Part shown: piece after piece, positions 43,927-55,168 of the stretch
Layout: each line of letters starts with the position of its first letter
How positions within the stretch are numbered: the first letter of the stretch is position 1
Assembly (NCBI RefSeq): GCF_021290965.1
Contig: NZ_JAJOYT010000005.1
Location: 248,001 to 312,000, forward strand
Source: Rheinheimera faecalis
GTDB taxonomy: Bacteria > Pseudomonadota > Gammaproteobacteria > Enterobacterales > Alteromonadaceae
Direction of reading: 5' to 3'
DNA length: 64,000 nt
Notes under the pieces: generated by a model
Seen by the model: the letters and a program-made list of their open reading frames with translations, nothing else
The model's database searches: none
What the model was told of the DNA's origin: nothing
Made by a program: the position numbers and the translations under genes

Positions 43927-46002
43927 ATGAAGTTATCCAGATTAGCTATGGCTTTGGCCTTACCATTGCCGTTGCTGGCTGCAGAAAGCACCACTGAAAT
44001 TGAAACCATCAGTGTGTCAGCGACCCGCTCTTCTTATCCCGTCAGTACAGTACCTGCCACTATTACGGTGATCGATCAGGAAGAGTTAAAATCTCAGTTG
44101 GCTGTGACTCAGGACTTATCGCAAATTTTGGGTAATTTGTTACCCAGCTTTTCACCTAGCCGACAAAAATTAACAGCCAATGGCGAAACCCTTCGTGGCC
44201 GCGAACCTCTGTATATGATTGACGGTGTGCCGCAATCCACGCCTTTACGTAATGGTTCGCGTGACGGCAATACCATAGACCCTTCGATGATTGAACGTAT
44301 TGAAATTATACGTGGTGCTAACGCTATTCAGGGCATGGGCGCCAGTGGTGGCATTATCAATATCATTACCAAATCACCGGGCGAGCATAAACATCAGGTC
44401 AGTTTATCTGGTTCAGTGCCAACAGCAGGCGGATCGGACACTCAAGGTTATAAAGCCAGTTATCTGTTTTCCGAACAGTTTGATGATGTCTCCTTAGTTA
44501 CAGGCGCTGCTTTTAATAAAACAGGTTTGTATCTGGATGGTAATGGTAATCCTATCGGAGTGGATACCACTCAGGGGGATACCATGGATTCCGATACGGT
44601 CGACTTATTTATCAAAAGTAAGTGGCAGATGACTAAGGTTCAAAGTCTGCAGTTGATGATTAATCACTTTGATTTAAAAGGTAATAATAACTACGTCACA
44701 GTGAATGGTAATGCTGCCGCAGGTATTCCTACCACTTCAGCGCGCGGAGTTACTGAAGGCAAGCCATCCCAAAATAAAGTGACTTCGGCTTCGTTGGATT
44801 ATCAGCATCAGGACATAGCTGGCGGTCAGTTAAATCTGCAATTATTTGCGCAGGACTTTGCTTCTATGTTTGGCGGCAGCAGAGCAGCAGTGTTTCAGGA
44901 CCCTGCCTTAGGTGCAGCTATTTTTGATCAATCCCAAAATATCTCAGAAAAAGTTGGCAGTCGTCTGACGTATTTCCGTGCTGATTTAGCGGATACGGGC
45001 GTGGATTTAAGCACTGGTCTGGATTGGTTGCAGGACAGCACTTATCAGGAACTGGTGATGACCAACAGAAACTGGGTGCCTGAAACTGAATTCACTAACT
45101 ACGCACCTTTTGTCCAGCTGCGTTACAACCAGATTAAAAACTGGACTTTCAGTGCTGGCGCCCGTTATGAATACGGCCAGTTATCTGTCGCCGACTTTAC
45201 GACACTTGCTTCATCCAACAGCAGTTTTGTCACTGGTGGCGAGCCCAGCTTTAACGAACTGCTGAAAAACTTTGGTGTGGTGCATCAGTGGTCTGACAGT
45301 ATCCGTGTGTATGCCAGCTACAGCGAAGGTTTTAGTATGCCGGATGTAGGTCGGGTACTGCGTGCCATTAATAAACCGAACCAGTCTGTGGCTCAGTTTC
45401 TGAACTTACAACCTGTGGTCTCTGATAACGCTGAAGTCGGTATTGAATTAACAGAAGATAATTACCGCCTGCAACTGAGTTATTTCCAGTCAGACTCCGA
45501 TTTAGGCTCACGTTTACAAGCCGATGCCGATGGTATTTACAGCGTGATGCGTGAGCAAACTGAAATATCAGGTTTTGAAGCTGAAGGCGAATACAATCTG
45601 ACAGATAACAGCTCTTTAGGTTTCACTTATGCCCGCACAGATGGCCGTTATGACAGTAACAACGATGGTCAGGTCGATAAAGATTTAGGCGGCATTAATA
45701 TTGCCCCTGAACGCTTAAACCTGTACTGGTTACAGCAATGGCCGATGCAGTTGAGCAGCAGAGTGCAACTCAGTCAGCTGTTTGACGTCGACTATAACGA
45801 CGGATCTTCTTTTGATGGTTACCATACGCTGGATCTATCCGGCCGTTATGACACAAACAATTGGGGCAGCTGGACTTTGGGTCTGGAGAATGCGCTGGAT
45901 AAACAGTACATTACCTATTATTCACAAACTACTCCTGCCAACAGCAGTTATTTTGCCGGTTTAGGCCGCACTTTAAATCTGAATTGGCAGATGGCGTTTT
46001 AA
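43927..46002 (+). CDS. TonB-dependent siderophore-type receptor
   Basis: A 691-residue outer-membrane receptor starting MKLSRLAMALALPLPLLAAE (signal), with the TonB-box region ETISVSATRS, plug domain (VPATITVIDQEELKSQLAVTQDLSQIL, RGREPLYMIDGVPQ, IERIEIIRGANAIQGMGASGGIINIITK) and beta-barrel ending LGRTLNLNWQMAF. Start at 43927 is preceded by GGTGA. It probably takes up a ferric siderophore; the PepSY protein encoded 12 nt downstream supports an iron role. An alternative start at 43894 would lie within the palindrome at 43876-43905. Confidence 0.92.
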   Translation: MKLSRLAMALALPLPLLAAESTTEIETISVSATRSSYPVSTVPATITVIDQEELKSQLAVTQDLSQILGNLLPSFSPSRQKLTANGETLRGREPLYMIDGVPQSTPLRNGSRDGNTIDPSMIERIEIIRGANAIQGMGASGGIINIITKSPGEHKHQVSLSGSVPTAGGSDTQGYKASYLFSEQFDDVSLVTGAAFNKTGLYLDGNGNPIGVDTTQGDTMDSDTVDLFIKSKWQMTKVQSLQLMINHFDLKGNNNYVTVNGNAAAGIPTTSARGVTEGKPSQNKVTSASLDYQHQDIAGGQLNLQLFAQDFASMFGGSRAAVFQDPALGAAIFDQSQNISEKVGSRLTYFRADLADTGVDLSTGLDWLQDSTYQELVMTNRNWVPETEFTNYAPFVQLRYNQIKNWTFSAGARYEYGQLSVADFTTLASSNSSFVTGGEPSFNELLKNFGVVHQWSDSIRVYASYSEGFSMPDVGRVLRAINKPNQSVAQFLNLQPVVSDNAEVGIELTEDNYRLQLSYFQSDSDLGSRLQADADGIYSVMREQTEISGFEAEGEYNLTDNSSLGFTYARTDGRYDSNNDGQVDKDLGGINIAPERLNLYWLQQWPMQLSSRVQLSQLFDVDYNDGSSFDGYHTLDLSGRYDTNNWGSWTLGLENALDKQYITYYSQTTPANSSYFAGLGRTLNLNWQMAF

Positions 46003-46014
46003 GGATTTTAACGG

Positions 46015-47076
46015 ATGAGAGTGGCCAAAAAGTTACACCGGGTTTTTGGCCTGATTTTAGCCTTATGGCTGGTGCCTGCCAGCCTGACAGGCGCTGTTTT
46101 ACTTTATAAAAATTCGTTGCTGCAATGGCTTTATCCACAACTTCAGCAGCCTTTGGTCAGCGACTTAGTCACCTGGGGCAAGGTATTAGATGCTTTGCCT
46201 CAGACCGACTACAACTTTGTCCGGCTTGCCAACACTGAACGGCCATGGCTTGAACTCGCCCGTCTGGATGGCACTTTAGAGTACTGGTCCGCTTCGGGTC
46301 AATTATTGCTAAGCCGCAGCCAGTATGAAGATTTCATCGGCTGGTTTTATGAATTTCATCTGCATTTATTCAGTGCTGAGCTGGGTGAACAAATTATTGG
46401 GGTGCTGGGATTATTGGCACTGCTGCTGATTGGATCTGGTTTATGGCAGAGCTGGCCCAGGCATTGGGGCTGGCGCTTGTGGCGTTTACCCTTGTCTGCT
46501 CCTGCTATCCGCTGGTCCAGGCAATGGCACTTTGTTATTGCGTTTTGGGCAGCGCCACTGCTGTTACTCAGTATCCTGAGCGGTACCGCTATGGTGTATA
46601 ACCAGCAAGTACAGCAAGGCTTAAGCTGGTTGTTTAACGATCCAGTCGTCAAAACTCCTGTCTCTGTTGTTTCATCTTATCCCGTGACTCAAAGTCAGTG
46701 GACTTTATGGTTGCCCGCCGCGCAACAACAATTACCTGAAGGGGTTTTACGTTTAGTCAGTTTTCGCAAAACAGCAGAACAGGAACTATCAATCCGTGCT
46801 CAGCTGAACGCAGAGTGGCATCCAAATGGCCGCACTCTGATCAAACTTGAACCTGCCAGTTCCAGTGTTTTATCTGTGCAAAAAGCCACGGAGATGGGGC
46901 AGGGCAAACAACTTAGCCAACTGATTTATCCAATACATATAGCCGCAGTAGGTGGAGACTTCTATAAAATTTTGCTGTTACTGACAGGTTTTATCCCATT
47001 GATACTTTGGGTATTAGGCATGATTTATCATAAAAGACGTGAAGCTTTGGACAAGGATAAAAAAACGGCTCCTTAA
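46015..47076 (+). CDS. PepSY-domain membrane protein (iron-uptake associated)
   Basis: A 353-residue protein with N-terminal helix (KLHRVFGLILALWLVPASLTGAVLLYK) followed by three more helices and PepSY-like periplasmic domains, typical of PepSY-associated TM (PiuB-like) proteins next to siderophore receptors. They are thought to reduce or release iron from ferrisiderophores in the periplasm. AAGGATTTTAACGG precedes the ATG. The C-terminus is short and basic (KRREALDKDKK). Confidence 0.88.
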   Translation: MRVAKKLHRVFGLILALWLVPASLTGAVLLYKNSLLQWLYPQLQQPLVSDLVTWGKVLDALPQTDYNFVRLANTERPWLELARLDGTLEYWSASGQLLLSRSQYEDFIGWFYEFHLHLFSAELGEQIIGVLGLLALLLIGSGLWQSWPRHWGWRLWRLPLSAPAIRWSRQWHFVIAFWAAPLLLLSILSGTAMVYNQQVQQGLSWLFNDPVVKTPVSVVSSYPVTQSQWTLWLPAAQQQLPEGVLRLVSFRKTAEQELSIRAQLNAEWHPNGRTLIKLEPASSSVLSVQKATEMGQGKQLSQLIYPIHIAAVGGDFYKILLLLTGFIPLILWVLGMIYHKRREALDKDKKTAP

Positions 47077-47156
47077 GGAACCGTTTCAAAACACTTTACC
47101 CTTTACAGCGCAGGCAACGCAGGTGCTGTCGATGGTTTCAAAGCAGCACATATAGC

Positions 47157-47292
47157 CAAAGTAATTGGAGTTGTAGCGAGGCGGCAAGCGATTGAGACCC
47201 CAGGAGCATAGTTGTCCTATGTGACTGGGGCGAAGAGCGCAGGCAACGTAGGGGCGGGGTTTATCCCCGCCCGAACGCTTCAAGTACGAAGG
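47157..47292. repeat. Inverted copy of the 125-bp palindromic repeat with a nested hairpin
   Basis: The segment contains GTAATTGGAGTTGTAGCGAG, CATAGTTGTCCTATGTGACTGG and GCGCAGGCAAC, matching the 15655 units in reverse orientation. Where those units continue with GCAGCTGCAG, this copy holds the hairpin GGGCGGGG/CCCCGCCC (47249-47273), after which GCTTCAAG of the repeat end resumes at 47276. One small element therefore seems to sit inside another. Confidence 0.75.
47249..47273 (+). repeat. Small dispersed hairpin, GTAGGGG...CCCG family
   Basis: GGGCGGGG (47252-47259), TTTAT, CCCCGCCC (47265-47272), preceded by GTA G and followed by G. Same loop and flanks as the hairpin at 47839-47863, with compensating stem bases. 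Confidence 0.75.
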
Positions 47293-47297
47293 CTATA

Positions 47298-47669
47298 TTA
47301 GTCCTGGCCGATACGGGCTTTGATATCGTTAATCAGCGGAGATGCAGCAAAACCGTTGGCAGTAGCCCAGGTTTCCAGATCTTCTGCCACTAAAGCTTTA
47401 GCTGGCATCTGTTTCACAAAAAACGAACCTGTTTCATAAGCGTCACTGCGCATTGCAAACTTAATCAGTGAATCGCCATTGCATTGAATTGCATCGTAGA
47501 TCTTACGAAGGTTCACTTTGTTATCGGATAATACTTTACGGACGCGGTTTTTATCGTCGGCTTTGGTGTATTCACACAAAGAGGTGACCCATTGATCCTG
47601 AGCCAAAGCTGCCGGCGCTGCCGCGAAATAAGCACTTGCTACTACTGCTAATGTAACGAGCTTTTTCAT
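47298..47669 (-). CDS. DUF3718-like exported protein
   Basis: A 123-residue protein with signal peptide (KLVTLAVVASAYFAAAPAALAQ) and a conserved-looking core containing two cysteines (SLCEYTKADDKNRVRKVL and YDAIQCNGDSLIKFAM), as in DUF3718 proteins of Alteromonadales and Vibrionales. These often occur as small periplasmic proteins of unknown function. It stands alone between repeat elements. Confidence 0.8.
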   Translation of the reverse strand: MKKLVTLAVVASAYFAAAPAALAQDQWVTSLCEYTKADDKNRVRKVLSDNKVNLRKIYDAIQCNGDSLIKFAMRSDAYETGSFFVKQMPAKALVAEDLETWATANGFAASPLINDIKARIGQD

Positions 47670-47838
47670 AAAAATACCCCTTAGAGGTTAATAGGTGAAC
47701 TAGTAAAATTGATAATAATGAAACTATATACTGTCTGGTACTACTTTGCCAAGTATTACCCGCTTTTTCTGATAAGCAAGTAGTTCAAATAAATCAGTAG
47801 TTTACGGCTGGATGGCTGGATGGGCGGCAGTGTAATTG

Positions 47839-47863
47839 TAGGGGAGAGGTTTATCCTCTCCCG
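47839..47863 (+). repeat. Small dispersed hairpin, GTAGGGG...CCCG family
   Basis: GGGAGAGG (47842-47849), TTTAT, CCTCTCCC (47855-47862) with flanks GTAG and G. Relative to 47249-47273 the stem carries paired, compensating substitutions. It lies 30 nt after leuD; on the leu strand no T tract follows. Confidence 0.75.
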
Positions 47864-47892
47864 TTGGTTGTACAAAAACTTTGTTATCGGTT

Positions 47893-48495
47893 TTAACCTA
47901 ACCAAGGCTGCGCTGTGGCACGTTGTTTTTCATAACTGCTGATTTGTGGGGCAAACTGTTCACTGGCACCGATAAAATCCAGGCCACTTAATAAACGCTG
48001 TTTAATATCAGGATCAATCTGAAAACCCACAGCAGCGTTATTGCCCAGAATAATTTGCTGGCCTGCTAAATCAATTTTCCATTCTTGTGTGCCTTGTTGG
48101 CAGCGACTGAATAAAAACTCGATATTGGATGCACTCAGGCTGATCAGTAACATGCCGTTGTTGATGCTGTTATTAAAGAAAATATCGGCAAAGCTTTCGG
48201 CAATCACCACGTTAAAACCATACTGCTGAATAGCCCATGGCGCGTGCTCACGGCTGGAACCACAGCCAAAGTTGGCGCGGGTCAGCAGAATAGAGGCTCC
48301 TTTGTACGCAGGTTCGTTTAACACAAAGTCAGGGTTAGGCTGCTCATTCGCCAGATAACGCCAGTCGTAAAACAGCGCCTCTGCAAAACCGTCGCGACTA
48401 ACCGAAGTTAAAAACTGCTTCGGAATAATCTGGTCGGTATCGACATTGTTTTTATCTAAAGGGCAGACCAGCCCTTGTGCAAAAATCTGGCTCAT
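47893..48495 (-). CDS. leuD: 3-isopropylmalate dehydratase small subunit
   Basis: A 200-residue swivel-domain subunit ([60 protein letters not shown]). With LeuC it isomerises 2-isopropylmalate to 3-isopropylmalate in leucine synthesis. Its ATG overlaps the leuC stop by 4 nt; it is the last gene of leuABCD. Confidence 0.97.
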   Translation of the reverse strand: MSQIFAQGLVCPLDKNNVDTDQIIPKQFLTSVSRDGFAEALFYDWRYLANEQPNPDFVLNEPAYKGASILLTRANFGCGSSREHAPWAIQQYGFNVVIAESFADIFFNNSINNGMLLISLSASNIEFLFSRCQQGTQEWKIDLAGQQIILGNNAAVGFQIDPDIKQRLLSGLDFIGASEQFAPQISSYEKQRATAQPWLG

Positions 48496-49915
48496 TGGTA
48501 ACTTCCTTCTGCGCGCTCTACATAAGAAATATCTACAAAACGACCGGCAATAGCTGCAGCTGCTGCCATAGCGGGGCTGACCAAATGAGTGCGGCTGCCA
48601 CGGCCCTGACGGCCTTCAAAGTTGCGGTTTGAGGTGGAAGCACAACGTTGGCCTGCTTCAACACGATCGTCGTTCATACCTAAACACATAGAACAGCCTG
48701 GTTCACGCCATTCAAAACCAGAGGCTTTAAAAATATCAGCTAAACCTTCAGCTTCGGCCTGACGTTTGACCTGACCAGAGCCTGGTACTATCAAAGCGCG
48801 TACACCGGAAGCCACCTGTTTGCCTTGCACCACGGCAGCAGCCTGACGCAAATCCTCAATCCGGCTATTGGTGCAGGAACCAATAAAGACCACATCGACT
48901 TTCAGGTCAGTTAATTTCTGGCCTGCTTCTATGCCCATATAAGTTAAAGCACGGCGCGCGGCATCGGCTTTAATTAAATCGCTGAAGGATTCAGGGGAAG
49001 GAATTGGCTGATCCACTGCTATAACCTGCTCTGGATTCGTGCCCCAGGTCACTTGAGGTCTGATGTTTTCTGCGGCAATAGTCACTGTTTTATCAAAGAC
49101 TGCATCAGCATCTGAGTACAGGCTTTGCCAATACTGCACTGCTGCATCCCAGTGCTCTGCTTGTGGCGCATGAGGTTTACCTTTTAAATAGCTAAAAGTG
49201 ACCTCATCCGGTGCTATTAAACCTGCTTTAGCGCCCATTTCGATGCTCATATTACACAGCGTCATACGGCCTTCCATGCTCATGCCACGAATAGCAGAGC
49301 CACAAAATTCAGCCACATAACCATTACCACCAGCTGTGCCTAATTGGCCTATCACCGCCATAATAACGTCTTTTGGCGTAACAAAAGGCGATAAAGAACC
49401 TGTCACTTCCACTTTTAAGGTCTTCGCCACTTGCTGCTGCAAGGTTTGAGTCGCCAGCACATGTTCTACTTCAGAAGTACCAATGCCAAAGGCGATTGCG
49501 CCAAAAGCACCGTGAGTGGAGGTATGGGAATCACCACAGACAATAATCATACCAGGCTGGGTTAAACCCAGCTCAGGGCCAATCACGTGCACTATGCCCT
49601 GATCCGGGTGCATTAAATCCAGCAAAGGCACATTAAATTCTTTGCAGTTGGCTGCCAGAGCTTCCAGCTGTTTGCGGGATGTTTCCCCCGCTGCATCTAT
49701 GCTGCGCAGCTGAGTCGAGACATTATGGTCCATAGTGGCGTAGGTTAAATCCGGACGGCGTACAGTGCGGCCGGCCTGATGCAAACCAGCAAAAGCCTGA
49801 GGGCTGGTGACTTCATGTATTAAATGACGGTCTACAAACAACAAGTCGGTGCTGCCATTGACCGGAGCCACTACATGGCTTTGGTAAATTTTCTGATATA
49901 AGGTTTTGGCCATCA

Positions 49916-49916
<1 letters not shown>
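48492..49916 (-). CDS. leuC: 3-isopropylmalate dehydratase large subunit
   Basis: A 474-residue aconitase-family protein with the [4Fe-4S] cysteines in [14 protein letters not shown] and [11 protein letters not shown], and [29 protein letters not shown]. It forms the dehydratase with LeuD. The leuB stop TAA and the ATG overlap by one base (TAATG); a second ATG follows immediately at 49913. Confidence 0.97.
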
Positions 49917-52572
<2,656 letters not shown>

Positions 52573-52625
52573 CACATTTTCCTCATTAATTGATTAAAAC
52601 CCGTTTTGGTGGCCTTGGTTAAAAC

Positions 52626-52656
52626 AAAAAACCCCGGCCTGTGGCACGGGGTTTTT
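52626..52656 (-). terminator. leu operon attenuator terminator
   Basis: On the minus strand the stem AAAACCCCG / CGGGGTTTT encloses a ~10-nt loop and runs into a T tract, between leuL and leuA. Its first arm, CCCCGTGCC (52643-52651), can instead pair with GGCCACGGGG (52693-52702) inside the end of leuL, giving the alternative antiterminator expected for attenuation. Confidence 0.88.
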
Positions 52657-52676
52657 GGTTTACTGGTACAGTCGTT

Positions 52677-52757
52677 TTACCAATGCACAAAGCCCCGTGG
52701 CCTGTTGAGGAGCACGAGGAGAGTGAGCAGGTTAGCGAAACGCTGGTTTAAATTCAT
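52677..52757 (-). CDS. leuL: leu operon leader peptide
   Basis: A 26-codon frame (ATG at 52757, TAA at 52677-52679) encoding MNLNQRF...VHW with seven leucines, six of them in three tandem pairs at residues 10-11, 13-14 and 16-17 (CTGCTC, CTCCTC, CTCCTC). It is followed by the attenuator hairpin and leuA. Ribosome stalling on the leucine codons when charged tRNA-Leu is scarce should favour the antiterminator and leuABCD transcription. The Shine-Dalgarno is weak. The position, the Leu pairs and the hairpins together make the call. Confidence 0.88.
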   Translation of the reverse strand: MNLNQRFANLLTLLVLLNRPRGFVHW

Positions 52758-52784
52758 TGTTGTCTGAGTCTTCATTGGGTTTAA

Positions 52785-52790
52785 TTTATA
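52785..52790 (-). promoter_or_regulatory. Possible -10 element of the leu operon
   Basis: TATAAA on the minus strand, 28 bp before the leuL ATG. No good -35 hexamer is found at 16-18 bp, so this is tentative. The rest of 52791-53049 carries no gene. Confidence 0.3.
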
Positions 52791-53049
52791 CAACTGCTAT
52801 TAGTAATATCACGGCACTTTTTGCTTTGCAACAGTATAGACGGCTAAATATCTAAGTATTTTTTGTCGACAGCGCTTTTCAGAACGCTGGTTTTTGCAGC
52901 TATAGCAGCTAAATACGGTTGTTTTTGTTGAAAAATTAGGCGGTTGATGCGTTTTTTCAGTTTTTTTATGAAAAACACATGACGAACGCCTGTTATTCAG
53001 CATAAAATGCGCCCCGTTCTGCCAGTGTTATCAAACACGCTCTGCTCAT

Positions 53050-53136
53050 GCCCGGGTGGTGAAATCGGTAGACACAAGGGATTTAAAATCCCTCGCTCGA
53101 AAGGGCGTGCCGGTTCAAGTCCGGCCCCGGGCACCA
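53050..53136 (+). tRNA. tRNA-Leu (anticodon UAA)
   Basis: An 87-nt tRNA with encoded CCA. Acceptor arms GCCCGGG (53050-53056) and CCCGGGC (53126-53132), anticodon arm AGGGA-TTTAAAA-TCCCT giving anticodon TAA, a long class II variable arm (CTCGCTCGAAAGGGCGT) and T arm CCGGTTCAAGTCCGG. CATAAA with a GC-rich discriminator (GCGCCCCG) lies ~45 bp upstream and may be a stringently controlled promoter. It reads UUA (and UUG) leucine codons. Confidence 0.97.
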
Positions 53137-53238
53137 TTTATCTTCTGTTACTCCGTATAGATCCCCTTTTAAATTCCTGTTCTGCCACTTAACTGCTATA
53201 ACTAAAACACTTTGCTTATTTTGCAGGTTTATTCTGTT

Positions 53239-54468
53239 ATGCATTTTTACTCTCTTGATTTCATTAAAGAAATGCCAAAATCCGATCTGCATTTGCATTT
53301 AGATGGCAGCTTACGTTTAGACAGCCTGATTGAGATGGCTGCTAAAGCCGGTGTGAAACTGCCGAGTCAAACGGTGGAAGGCTTAAAAGAGCTGGTGTTT
53401 AAAGACAGCTACCAGAATCTGGGCGAATACCTACATTGTTTCCAATATACCTGTGCAGTGCTTCGTGATATGGATAATCTGGAACGCGCTGCGTACGAGC
53501 TTGCCATCGACAACCAGCTTGAAGGTGTGAACTACATTGAAGTACGTTTTGCTCCTCAGTTATTAATCGACCTGCCAACAGGCATAGATTTTGACCGTGT
53601 GATGCATGCCGTCAACAATGGTCTGAAAAGAGCTCAGCAGGAATACAATAGCCAGGCTGTGGTTCTCAACGGCGACAAACCGCCTTTTGCCTACGGCATT
53701 ATCAACTGCGCCATGCGGATGTTTGGCGACAAAGGTTTTTCACCTTATTACACCAACTTGTTCCAGCTGATGCGGGATTTTAGTCCTATTGAAGTCATTA
53801 AGCTGGCGGCGATGGAATTAGTGCGTGCCAGTGTGCGGTTGCGGGATGAAGCAGGAATTCCAATAGTGGCTTTGGACTTAGCTGGGCAGGAGTCTGGTTA
53901 TCCGGCCAGCAAATTTAAAGAAGTTTATGAGTTTGCTCATCAGCACTTTTTACTGAAAACCTTACACGCCGGTGAAGCTTATGGCGCTGAAAGTGTGTTT
54001 GAGGCCATTACCGAATGTTATGCCGACCGTATAGGCCACGGCTATTCGTTGTTTGTGCCGGAGATGATCCAGGACCCGTCCATCAAAGATAAACAAAAGT
54101 ATATTCGTGAGCTGGCCTCTTATATAGCCGACAAACGTATTGCTATTGAAGTCTGTTTAACCAGCAATTTGCAGACTAATCCAGGTATCAGCGACATTAA
54201 AGCGCATAAGCTCGGCGATATGCTGGATCACCGTATTGTCACAGTGATTTGCACCGACAACAGACTGGTGTCGAATACGACAGTCAGCCGCGAATACAAA
54301 CTGGCTTTGGATAACTTTGATATTCCGCTGAAGCGCCTAAAAGATATGGTGGCCTACGGCTTTAAGAAAAGCTTTTTTCCGGGCAGCTATGTAGAAAAGC
54401 GCCAGTACGCTAAACAATGTTTAGAGTACTTCGATAAAGTCGCGCAAAAATACGGCTTTATTAACTAA
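53239..54468 (+). CDS. add: Adenosine deaminase
   Basis: A 409-residue amidohydrolase: zinc ligands in HLHLDG (near residue 19), later HAGE (catalytic Glu), IGHGY and CTDNRLVSNT (Asp pair). It deaminates adenosine to inosine in purine salvage. It is longer than the ~340-residue classical enzyme, with an insertion around VVLNGDKPPFAYGIINCAMRMFGDKG. I choose MHFYSLDFIKEMPKSDLHLHL at 53239; the frame is open to 53212. A divergent substrate within the family (adenine, AMP) cannot be excluded. Confidence 0.88.
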   Translation: MHFYSLDFIKEMPKSDLHLHLDGSLRLDSLIEMAAKAGVKLPSQTVEGLKELVFKDSYQNLGEYLHCFQYTCAVLRDMDNLERAAYELAIDNQLEGVNYIEVRFAPQLLIDLPTGIDFDRVMHAVNNGLKRAQQEYNSQAVVLNGDKPPFAYGIINCAMRMFGDKGFSPYYTNLFQLMRDFSPIEVIKLAAMELVRASVRLRDEAGIPIVALDLAGQESGYPASKFKEVYEFAHQHFLLKTLHAGEAYGAESVFEAITECYADRIGHGYSLFVPEMIQDPSIKDKQKYIRELASYIADKRIAIEVCLTSNLQTNPGISDIKAHKLGDMLDHRIVTVICTDNRLVSNTTVSREYKLALDNFDIPLKRLKDMVAYGFKKSFFPGSYVEKRQYAKQCLEYFDKVAQKYGFIN

Positions 54469-54479
54469 GCTGCTTCATG

Positions 54480-54526
54480 CGGCTCAGAGTAAAATTAAAT
54501 CCCAAATTTGATTTTACTCTGAGCCG
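54480..54526. repeat. Perfect inverted repeat downstream of add
   Basis: Sixteen-base arms CGGCTCAGAGTAAAAT (54480-54495) and ATTTTACTCTGAGCCG (54511-54526) around a 15-nt loop, 11 nt after the add stop. No T tract follows; probably an mRNA 3'-end or stabilising hairpin. The AT-rich stretch 54527-54639 shows nothing else. Confidence 0.75.
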
Positions 54527-54639
54527 AATCAAACACTCCGCGTATTTACCCCCTTTTACTCTAGAATCTGCATTTTTGATTTTTTATAAGTTATTGAAAT
54601 TTAATAAAATTATCTCTTCTTAATAAATGCTGATAAAAG

Positions 54640-54657
54640 TGTCGCAAAAAGCATACA
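54640..54657. promoter_or_regulatory. GlrR-type activator site 1 (predicted)
   Basis: TGTCGCAAAAAGCATACA fits TGTC-N10-GACA (the GlrR consensus as I recall it from E. coli glmY) with one mismatch (TACA). Its centre lies about 195 bp before the predicted sigma-54 transcription start. Confidence 0.5.
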
Positions 54658-54704
54658 TGCTAAGCTATTGAAATATATAAGTATTATTTTAAGCTCTGTT
54701 TTGC

Positions 54705-54722
54705 TGTTGCTAATTAGCGACA
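54705..54722. promoter_or_regulatory. GlrR-type activator site 2 (predicted)
   Basis: TGTTGCTAATTAGCGACA fits TGTC-N10-GACA with one mismatch and is a near-perfect palindrome. It is 65 bp from site 1 centre to centre and about 130 bp before the predicted transcription start, normal for a sigma-54 enhancer site. The glrR-type gene itself is encoded 2.8 kb downstream. Confidence 0.55.
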
Positions 54723-54816
54723 GATCTTTTGGAGTTTCTGTTCAGTTTCAGCTGGAAATGAAATTAATTTAATTTAAGTTATTGATATTTAACGTTTAAA
54801 AATTAATTTTAAAACT

Positions 54817-54832
54817 TGGCACGGACTCTGCA
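54817..54832 (+). promoter_or_regulatory. Sigma-54 promoter
   Basis: TGGCACGGACTCTGCA matches the sigma-54 consensus TGGCACG-N4-TTGCW at all but one defined position, with the essential GG and GC separated by 10 bp. Transcription would begin near 54843, just before a perfect hairpin and the 66-residue protein gene. Confidence 0.8.
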
Positions 54833-54847
54833 TTTATTAGTTCGTAA

Positions 54848-54897
54848 CGGTAAATTAGGTAAGAGGTACGATGTTGTTACTCTTACCTAATTTACCG
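54848..54897 (+). promoter_or_regulatory. 18-bp perfect hairpin at the 5' end of the sigma-54 transcript
   Basis: Arms CGGTAAATTAGGTAAGAG (54848-54865) and its exact complement (54880-54897) with a 14-nt loop, starting about 5 nt after the predicted transcription start. It could protect the 5' end, give rise to a small RNA, or be bound by a regulator. The small-protein gene starts 51 nt after it. Confidence 0.8.
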
Positions 54898-54947
54898 GCA
54901 GGCTCAGCAAAACGCTGAAATGAACAGTAGTAAAGACGGGGTGAATT

Positions 54948-55148
54948 ATGGACTTATTTTTAATCGCAGCTATCGCATTCTTCATGGTTAACGCTTTTGT
55001 ATTCGTAACCTACATGCGTAAAATTGATTTAAACGGCAATGCAGTTTTAGAGTTAGAGCGTGTTCAAGCTGCTGATGCTTATGCCCGCACTGCTGCTAAA
55101 GTACGTAAAGCACGCACTGCAGTTGCGCTGGAACAAGCCACTAACTAA
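54948..55148 (+). CDS. Small membrane protein, predicted sigma-54 dependent
   Basis: A 66-residue protein: one N-terminal membrane helix (LFLIAAIAFFMVNAFVFVTYM) followed by a charged, Ala-rich amphipathic helix (LELERVQAADAYARTAAKVRKARTAVALEQ), presumably cytoplasmic. GGGGTGA sits directly upstream with good spacing. A sigma-54 promoter, a 5' hairpin and a terminator frame it as a single-gene transcript of ~350 nt. I do not recognise the family; it does not resemble PspG in sequence. The nearby GlrK-QseG-GlrR genes suggest GlrR controls it. Confidence 0.75.
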   Translation: MDLFLIAAIAFFMVNAFVFVTYMRKIDLNGNAVLELERVQAADAYARTAAKVRKARTAVALEQATN

Positions 55149-55168
55149 TTAGTTGCTGTGAATTGATG

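Noticed and set aside
54843-54947. A true GlmY sRNA homologue upstream of glrK
   Set aside because: The position and sigma-54 control are suggestive, but the sequence does not resemble the enterobacterial GlmY I remember and the transcript carries a well-formed protein gene. I keep it as a leader hairpin, not an annotated sRNA.
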